From: Anodontia alba
Taxonomy: Eukaryota; Mollusca; Bivalvia; Lucinida; Lucinidae
Direction of reading: 5' to 3'
Assembly (NCBI GenBank): GCA_964016985.1
Contig: OZ024823.1
Coordinates: forward strand, 63,012,514-63,076,513
DNA length: 64,000 nucleotides
Part shown: positions 58,436 through 64,000 of the stretch, one piece after another
Layout of the letters: each line of letters starts with the position of its first letter
How positions within the stretch are numbered: the stretch's first letter is position 1
Made by a program: the position numbers and the translations under genes
Notes under the pieces: generated by a model
What the model was told of the DNA's origin: nothing
The model's input: the letters and a program-made list of their open reading frames with translations, nothing else
Database searches by the model: none

Positions 58436-58993
58436 ATGGAGATTTATCAACTATTCTTATCAGATGGTTTTGTGTCACTAAATAGTGACTATGCCCAGTC
58501 TACCCCAATTAAAATCTTACGAAATACCGGAGCTTCTCAATCCCTTATTTTAGCAGATACTCTGCCTTTTTCTGAGAAGACTTCTTCTGGGACAAGTGTC
58601 CTTATTCAGGGTGCAGAGTGTGGATTTGTTAATGTTCCTCTTCATAACATTTGTTTATCCTCAGACTTGGTTACTGGTTTAGTGGCTGTCGGTATTCGAC
58701 CTTCTTTACCTTTTAAAGGTGTTCACTTACTGTTAGGCAATGACTTAGCGGGAGATAAGGTTGTGGTAAACCCACTTTTGACTAACATACCTTATATTGA
58801 TCAGCCACCTGATCCCATTGAACAGGAAATCCCTGATCTTTACCCATCTTGTGCCATTACAAGGGCCATGGCTAAGAAAGCAAAACAGAATGATGGGGAC
58901 ATTGATTTAACTGATACCTATTTGGGTCAGCCTTTTAAACATGAGATTACAAATTCTCTTTCATCCCGCCTGTCTGACAAACAGACAGACTGA
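58436..58993 (+). pseudogene. Aspartic protease region of the Gmr1-like element
   Basis: An open segment of 185 codons in the position of the retropepsin. The active-site motif appears as ILRNTGASQS; the family has D-T/S-G-A, so the catalytic Asp is replaced by Asn and the enzyme would be inactive. GVHLLLGNDLAGDKVVVNP downstream matches the conserved C-terminal part of this lineage's protease. The segment ends before the integrase, which begins in a different frame. Confidence 0.85.
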
Positions 58994-59052
58994 AATGACA
59001 AGTCAGTCATTACTCTTCAATATCAAGTGACCAAGGTCAAGGTCATGACTTA

Positions 59053-60250
59053 GTGTCAAGGTCACAACTTCATAAGGAACAGCGTAATGAACCTGAAATT
59101 TTGCCTTTGCTTGAAAGGGCTTTTGATGAGAAAGAGATAGATCAAGTCCCAGTCTGTTTCTATGTCAAAAATGGCATTTTAATGAGAAAACGGCGTCCTC
59201 CTGATGTCTCAGCAAAAGACAAGTGGGCTGTTAACCACCAAATAGTGGTTCCAAGGGTTTATTGCCCTGAAAGTTTGAACTTGGCCCAACATGTCAGGTC
59301 ATTTAGGTATAAATAAGACCTATCACAAAATTCTTAACCATTTTTTACTGGCCAGGGTTAAAGTCTAATGTTTCTCAGTTTTGCAAATCTTGCCATACTT
59401 GTCAGATGGTAGGAAAATCCAACCAGAAAATACCAAAACCTCATTTACAGCCCATACCTGCTTTTGATGAACCTTTCAGCAGGATAATTATAGACTGTAT
59501 TGGTCCCTTGCCCAAAACCAAGTCAGGCCATGAGTATCTTCTCGCTATAATGTGTGCTTCTACACATTTCACAGAAGCCATTCCACTTAGGAATATTAAA
59601 ACTAAGAACATTGTTAGGGCTCTGGTAAAGTTTTTCACATTTGTAGGCCCCCAAAGTCTGTTCAGTCGGATCTGGGCTCAAATTTCATGTCTGGAATTTT
59701 TCAGCAGGTCATGCATGAGTTGGGCATTACTCAGTACAAATCATCACCTTACCATCCTGAAAGTCAAGGTGCCCTGGAAAGATTTCATCAGACACTGAAA
59801 AATGTGATCAGATCATACTGCTTTGACACTGAAAAAGACTGGGATGAGGGAATCCATTTGTTGTTGTTTGCCGTTAGAGAATCTGTTCAGGAATCTCTTT
59901 GTTTCAGCCCATTTGAGCTGGTATTTGGCCACACTGTGCGAGAACCTTTGAAAGAAAAATTTCAAATGATGACTTCTCTGAACACTTCAGTATGTATCAG
60001 ATTTTAAAGACCGACTGTCTAAAGCTTGTGAAGCTGCTCGGACCAATCTTAAGTCAGCACAAAGGAAAATGAAACGTTGGTTTGATGCAAATGCGAAAGA
60101 AAGAAAATTCATGCCTGGAGACAGGGTACTTGCTCTTTTGCCTATTCCTGGCAAACCATTGCAAGCCAGATATTACGGCCCTTACACTGTAGATTAAAAG
60201 ATTAGTGATGTAAATTATATTGTTAACACTCCTGGGAGACGCAAACAAAA
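59053..60250 (+). pseudogene. Integrase of the Gmr1-like element, upstream of RT
   Basis: Joins element DNA to the host chromosome. Pieces in three frames: a preceding linker and part of the zinc-binding H2C2 domain (59,053-59,420, with FCKSCHTCQ readable near 59,383), then the catalytic core with RIIIDCIGPLPKTKSGHEYL (first Asp, about 59,480). The second Asp region lies near 59,665 in a shifted frame, and HPESQGALERFHQTLK has the Glu (about 59,756-59,800). A GPY/F motif (ARYYGPYTV, about 60,165) follows, with a TAA just after it. At least three frameshifts and one stop. Its place before RT rather than after is the key diagnostic feature. Confidence 0.88.
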
Positions 60251-60484
60251 ACAGTTATGTCATGTTAACATGCTTAAACAATACATAGATAGGGATAGCT
60301 CTTCTGTTACACCAATTAGTGTTGTTAGTTCAGTCCCTCAGGAACAAAGTGATATGAACTCTGAAGACAGGAACTTGATCAAATCTGATCCTGCTTCATC
60401 AAAACTCCAGAATTCTGACATTCTAAAGGACTCGACCAGAAACTTTCACACCTAGATCCTGTCCAAAGAAAGGAACTGAAACAT

Positions 60485-61864
60485 TTGATTCATGAATATG
60501 AACACTTATTTCTGGATATTACTACAAGGACCGACAAAATTTATCATGATGTGAATGTTGAGGACTCACAACCTGTCAAACAACATCCATATAGAATGAA
60601 CCCAAAAAAAGAAAAATATCTTAAGGAGGAAATTCAGTATTTGCTGGAAAATGATTTCATTGAACCAAACCAAAGTGAATGGAGTTCTCTTTGTATTCTT
60701 GTGCCAAAATCGGATGGATCATATCGGATGTGCACCTATTACAGGAAGGTCAATAATTTGAGTAAAACAGACACTTTTCCCATCCCAAGAATGGATGACT
60801 GTATTGACAAAATTGGAAATTCAAAATACATAACTAAATTCGATCTTCTGAAAGGATTTTGGCAAATTCCTCTCACAGAAAGAGCCAAAGAGATCGCAGC
60901 ATTTGTTACTCCTGATGGTTTATATCACTATAAAGTAATGCCTTTCGGAATGAAAAACTCTCCAGCAACATTTCAATGCTTAATCAACACTATAATAGTT
61001 GGAATTGAGCACTGCGAGGCTTACATCGATGATGCCATCATATACAATGATGAGTGGAATCACCATCTTGGGACTATCAAAGCATTCTTTGATAAACTAA
61101 GTGAAGCAAAACTTACAATTAACCTTGCGAAAAGTGAATTCTGCCATGCAACTTTAACATTTCTAGGACATGTTGTGGGTCATGGTCAGATTAAACCTAC
61201 AGAAGCTAAAGACGATGCTATTTCAGATTTTCCGGTGCCCACATGCAAAAGACAACTGATGAGGTTTCTTGGTATGGCCGTTTATTACAGAAAATTCTGT
61301 AATAATTTTTCTGTCATTGCTGAGCCACTGACTAATTTACTTAGTAAAGGAATGAGGTTTAAGTGGACTAGTGATTGTCAGAATACCTTTGATAAACTGA
61401 AAGCCATCCTGAGAAGTGAGCCAGTTTTCTTGGCACCAAATTTTAATAAAGAATTTAAGCTAGCAGTAGATGCGAGTGATGTTGGTGCAGGTGGTGTATT
61501 GCTGCAAGAGGATGACAATGATGTGGATCATCCAGTTTGTTACTTTTCCAAAAAGTTTAACAAACATCAAAAGAATTATTCTACAGTAGAGAAAGAATGT
61601 TTGTCTCTCATTCTTGCTCTTCAACATTTTGAAGTTTATCTAACTTCTTCATCCTCACCTATTGTTGTTTTCAGCGATCACAATCCACTGACTTCCATCC
61701 ATAAGATGAAAAACAAGAATCAAAGGTGGCTCAGATGGAGCCTGTTGTTACAGATATACAATCTTGACATCAGGCATATCAAAGGAAAAGATAATATTAT
61801 TCCTGATGCCTTGTCTAGAGCATTATGTCTTGATCTGTGGTTTCCTGTGACTTGCTGTATGTAA
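60485..61864 (+). CDS. Reverse transcriptase-RNase H of the Gmr1-like element, intact frame
   Basis: A 459-codon open frame. RT: PYRMNPKKEKYLKEEIQYLL, then TKFDLLKGFWQIPL (first catalytic Asp), VMPFGMKNSPATFQ, and the YIDD box (AYIDDAIIY, about 61,021) with both catalytic Asp present. LTFLGHVV and a connection domain (FLGMAVYYRKFCNNF) follow, then RNase H with LAVDASDVGAGGVL, STVEKECLSLILALQ and FSDHNPLT, ending in the typical DNIIPDALSRA. One oddity is MCTYYRK where the family usually has MCTDYRK. The true polyprotein would start far upstream; the ATG is only the first in this open stretch. It is the only intact domain of the element. Confidence 0.92.
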   Translation: MIHEYEHLFLDITTRTDKIYHDVNVEDSQPVKQHPYRMNPKKEKYLKEEIQYLLENDFIEPNQSEWSSLCILVPKSDGSYRMCTYYRKVNNLSKTDTFPIPRMDDCIDKIGNSKYITKFDLLKGFWQIPLTERAKEIAAFVTPDGLYHYKVMPFGMKNSPATFQCLINTIIVGIEHCEAYIDDAIIYNDEWNHHLGTIKAFFDKLSEAKLTINLAKSEFCHATLTFLGHVVGHGQIKPTEAKDDAISDFPVPTCKRQLMRFLGMAVYYRKFCNNFSVIAEPLTNLLSKGMRFKWTSDCQNTFDKLKAILRSEPVFLAPNFNKEFKLAVDASDVGAGGVLLQEDDNDVDHPVCYFSKKFNKHQKNYSTVEKECLSLILALQHFEVYLTSSSSPIVVFSDHNPLTSIHKMKNKNQRWLRWSLLLQIYNLDIRHIKGKDNIIPDALSRALCLDLWFPVTCCM

Positions 61865-61950
61865 GATAATAATTGCCTTTATCAGTATTTTATTTTATGA
61901 TAATTTTATGGCAAAAGAAAGCTTTATTACATAAATCTTTCTTTTTCCTT

Positions 61951-61962
61951 GAAGAGGGGAAG
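61951..61962 (+). promoter_or_regulatory. Gmr1-like polypurine tract
   Basis: GAAGAGGGGAAG immediately precedes the 3' LTR and primes plus-strand DNA synthesis. TCCTTGAAGAGGGG is shared with the TRIM tract at 41,026-41,037. Confidence 0.88.
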
Positions 61963-62550
61963 TGTTATATGTAGGGTGTTCAATTACTTTAAGCATCATG
62001 TTTACTGTGTTTCCGTAATAACTTTACTTACTATGTTTCCATAAATAACTTTCTGGAACAACTTGTTTACAATGACATGTTGTTTATGTCCTTGATTCTG
62101 AACAGAGTTATTTTTGGTATGTCATGGAAAATTTAGAATGTTCTTGACTAGATCTGGAAAATAAGAGATGCCTTAGTAAATTCTTTTTCTAGAATGTTCT
62201 TTGATATTATATAAGGAGAAAAGATTTTCATATGGGCATCTTTGTATACTTTCATCAGAAATTATTCTATACTGGATTACTTTAATATTTTATTCATTCT
62301 GGACTTAAATTCTGAATTCAGGAACTTTAAATTGTGGGATCAGAAACTGTTATTCAAAGGATTTGTTTTATAAATTCTTGTGGATTATTTCTGAGGGATT
62401 TTGCGACATAAACTTGAAAGGTACTGTTTACTTACATTCTTTTGTTTTGAATCTTATCTTATTTTTTTATGAATAAATATTGTTAATAATTTAAAGCTTG
62501 TTGCTGCTTTCACTTTCATTTCTTTCTCGTTACGCCTGGCTCGTAACAGT
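61963..62550 (+). repeat. Gmr1-like 3' LTR (588 bp)
   Basis: Starts TGTTATATG, ends CTCGTAACA. A TATATAA box lies near 62,210. It retains the ~140 bp missing from the 5' LTR. Confidence 0.9.
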
Positions 62551-63209
62551 TCAAACGAGTTCAAGATACTTATTTGTTTTAATCTTATATTACCATATAT
62601 GTAAAATGCTATATTCATAATTAATATTAGTATAATTACTTGCTTATTTGTGATTTTATATCCAATTTTCCATTCAACAGGGGTATGAAAGCCATGGTCG
62701 CGAAAAAGATAAGTTTTGGCCAGTTTGTGAACAAATGGCGATATTTTATAATCTGAACCCTTGACAGAGGTTGCAAAAATATATTTAAAATTACTTTGAA
62801 TCATTATAACATGCGGAAACTGTTTATGTTTCTAATTATTCTTCTTTTTCATCTAAATAACGAGGATCGGCAAAATCTAAAAATAGATCAGACATAAACT
62901 AAACGAAAATAACTGAAACGGAAAGCAAGAGCATTGAAAGGGCCTAAACTTAACATACTCATCTAATACCATCTAATGGCTAGCAATAATGGGAAAAGCT
63001 ATCAGATTAGTTATAGATGTGGAGTCATAAATGACTGTATTATTAGCTCACCTGAACCTTGAGGACCTTTCAACCGTTTCGGTTAATTTCGTTTAGTTTA
63101 TGTCTATTCTATTTTTAGATTCTGCAGATCCACGTTATTTGAGTGAAAAAGAAGAATAATGGGAAGCATAAACAGTTTCAGCATGTTATAATGAATCAAA
63201 GTAATTTAC
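62551..63209. mobile_element. Remainder of the second palindromic element
   Basis: It continues the 20,745-type left arm after the Gmr1-like insertion (ATTTTCCATTCAACAGGGGT, AACGAGGATCGGCA). From about 63,060 it turns back as the inverted arm (TTTCGTTTAGTTTATG, GAAAAAGAAGAATAATGGGA). The right arm stops near 63,209, so this copy is truncated. Unlike copy 1, the equivalent of the nested-element site in the left arm is undisturbed. Confidence 0.8.
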
Positions 63210-63443
63210 CCAATGAGACCAATCAAAAAAGTATGTGTTTAGGGTAATGCTACCCTACCTAATTTTCCTGGTGAAACATGTTTTCTCAAAAGAAAAAAAA
63301 GATAGGAGCAGTTTGGTCTGGGTCTATACTCTTTGCTCAGACCTACTTATCTGAATATTTAGCATAAATATTACATCCCAGTAACACCTATTTTTATTTT
63401 TTTGTGGGGAGAAAACATAAGAAAAAAACAACAACATCAAGAA

Positions 63444-63475
<32 letters not shown>

Positions 63476-64000
63476 AGTAGTTTCACCAAGAAATTTACAT
63501 TTAGGTAGAGTATAGTTACCCAATACACATATTTTTTATTTGGCTTTTTTATGGTACAGAGTCCAAAAAATATATAATTCTGTATTAAAATATTTGAAAA
63601 TATGGAACAGATTGGATGATTAGTGGAAAAAAGATTACTTAAATAGTAGGCTCCATGAAGTTATCTTAGAATCTGGTAGTTTTCAAAAATTGTGCATCTC
63701 ATCCCATACCAAAATTAGGTACAAAATAGGTACATAAATATGTACCTATTTTGTACTTATTATGTGCCTTTAGGATTTAGGCACACAATAGGTATACTTA
63801 TTTTGTACCTGACTGAGAACTTAGAAATTTTTAATGTGCCTTTTTTGTGCTTATTCAGACTTAGTCATTTTTCATTGTGCCTGTCATGTGCCCATAAAAA
63901 CTTAAAAAAATTTCCAGTGTGCTTATTGTGTACCTGATTTGGACTTTGTCATTTTTTGATGTGCCTTTTATGTACTTATGAGAACTTAGATTTTTGCAGT
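63210..64000. repeat. Low-complexity end region with a TGTGCCTTTTATGTACTTAT-type repeat
   Basis: Poly-A at about 63,445-63,474. From 63,715 to 64,000, about seven degenerate units of 35-70 bp combine TGTGCCT and TTATGTACTTAT / TTGTACCTGA words, on both strands. No gene; the open frame at 63,740 is part of the repeat. Confidence 0.6.

Larger units (their letters stand above)
48844..62550 (+). mobile_element. Gmr1-like Ty3/gypsy LTR retrotransposon (with a 7.5-kb insert)
   Basis: Direct LTRs at 48,844-49,287 and 61,963-62,550, tRNA-Pro-type primer site at 49,293-49,310, polypurine tract GAAGAGGGGAAG at 61,951-61,962. The domains run gag, protease, integrase, then reverse transcriptase-RNase H. 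That order, with gypsy-type sequences, defines the Gmr1 group; canonical Ty3/gypsy elements place integrase last. The capsid part is SCAN-like, as reported for this lineage. The target duplication is GTT[T/C] (48,840-48,843 and 62,551-62,554), with one mismatch. Gag, protease and integrase are broken by frameshifts; RT-RNase H is one intact frame. There is no envelope gene. The leader holds element D. Confidence 0.9.

Overview
The window is eukaryotic nuclear DNA. It is AT-rich, has no operons, and holds short exons bounded by GT/AG splice signals among densely nested repeats. The repeat content points to a mollusc, most likely a bivalve: tandem-repeat elements with AACAAGAG...GGTGAGCTAA ends (like the bivalve 'pearl'/Helentron-type elements), tRNA-derived SINEs, a Gmr1-like Ty3/gypsy element, and a multi-domain FEN1-like ORF family I associate with invertebrates. 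No species can be named from sequence alone.

Layout. 0.3-1.6 kb: a mariner element with perfect inverted ends and a broken transposase. 1.7-1.9 kb: a likely exon of a FAR1/ZSWIM3-like protein. 2-8.5 kb: repeats, microsatellites and one exon (8,536-8,634). 9.2-10.6 kb: a SINE fragment and a tandem-repeat element. 11.1-17.1 kb: a decayed, intronless ~2,000-codon reading frame ending in a FEN1/XPG-like nuclease domain, split by a SINE. 20.7-22.8 kb: a large palindromic element with a 9-bp target duplication and a second element nested in one arm. 23.46-24.02 kb: a terminal coding exon followed by a hAT-type MITE. 25-35 kb: nested tandem-repeat elements and a 2.9-kb element with 32-bp perfect inverted ends. 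34.9-45.9 kb, minus strand: three to five exons of one unidentified helical-repeat-like gene, with matching splice phases. 40.7-41.3 kb: a miniature LTR element (TRIM) whose LTRs carry a tRNA-like Pol III promoter. 46-48.5 kb: a SINE, another tandem-repeat element and a possible CARD-domain first exon. 48.8-62.6 kb: a Gmr1-like LTR retrotransposon (LTR, tRNA-Pro-type primer site, gag with SCAN-like capsid, protease, integrase, then RT-RNaseH), with a 7.5-kb array of 166-bp repeats in its leader. It is itself inserted in a second copy of the 20.7-kb palindromic element. 63-64 kb: low-complexity repeats.

How the parts relate. Most of the window is a layered record of transposition, and target-site duplications and filled-versus-empty comparisons fix several insertion orders. 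The TRIM shares an identical 18-nt primer-binding site and a near-identical polypurine tract with the Gmr1-like element, so that family is its likely source of reverse transcriptase and integrase. Host genes are seen only as isolated exons; their full structure lies partly outside the window or among repeats I could not parse. All repeat periods and identities were judged by eye.
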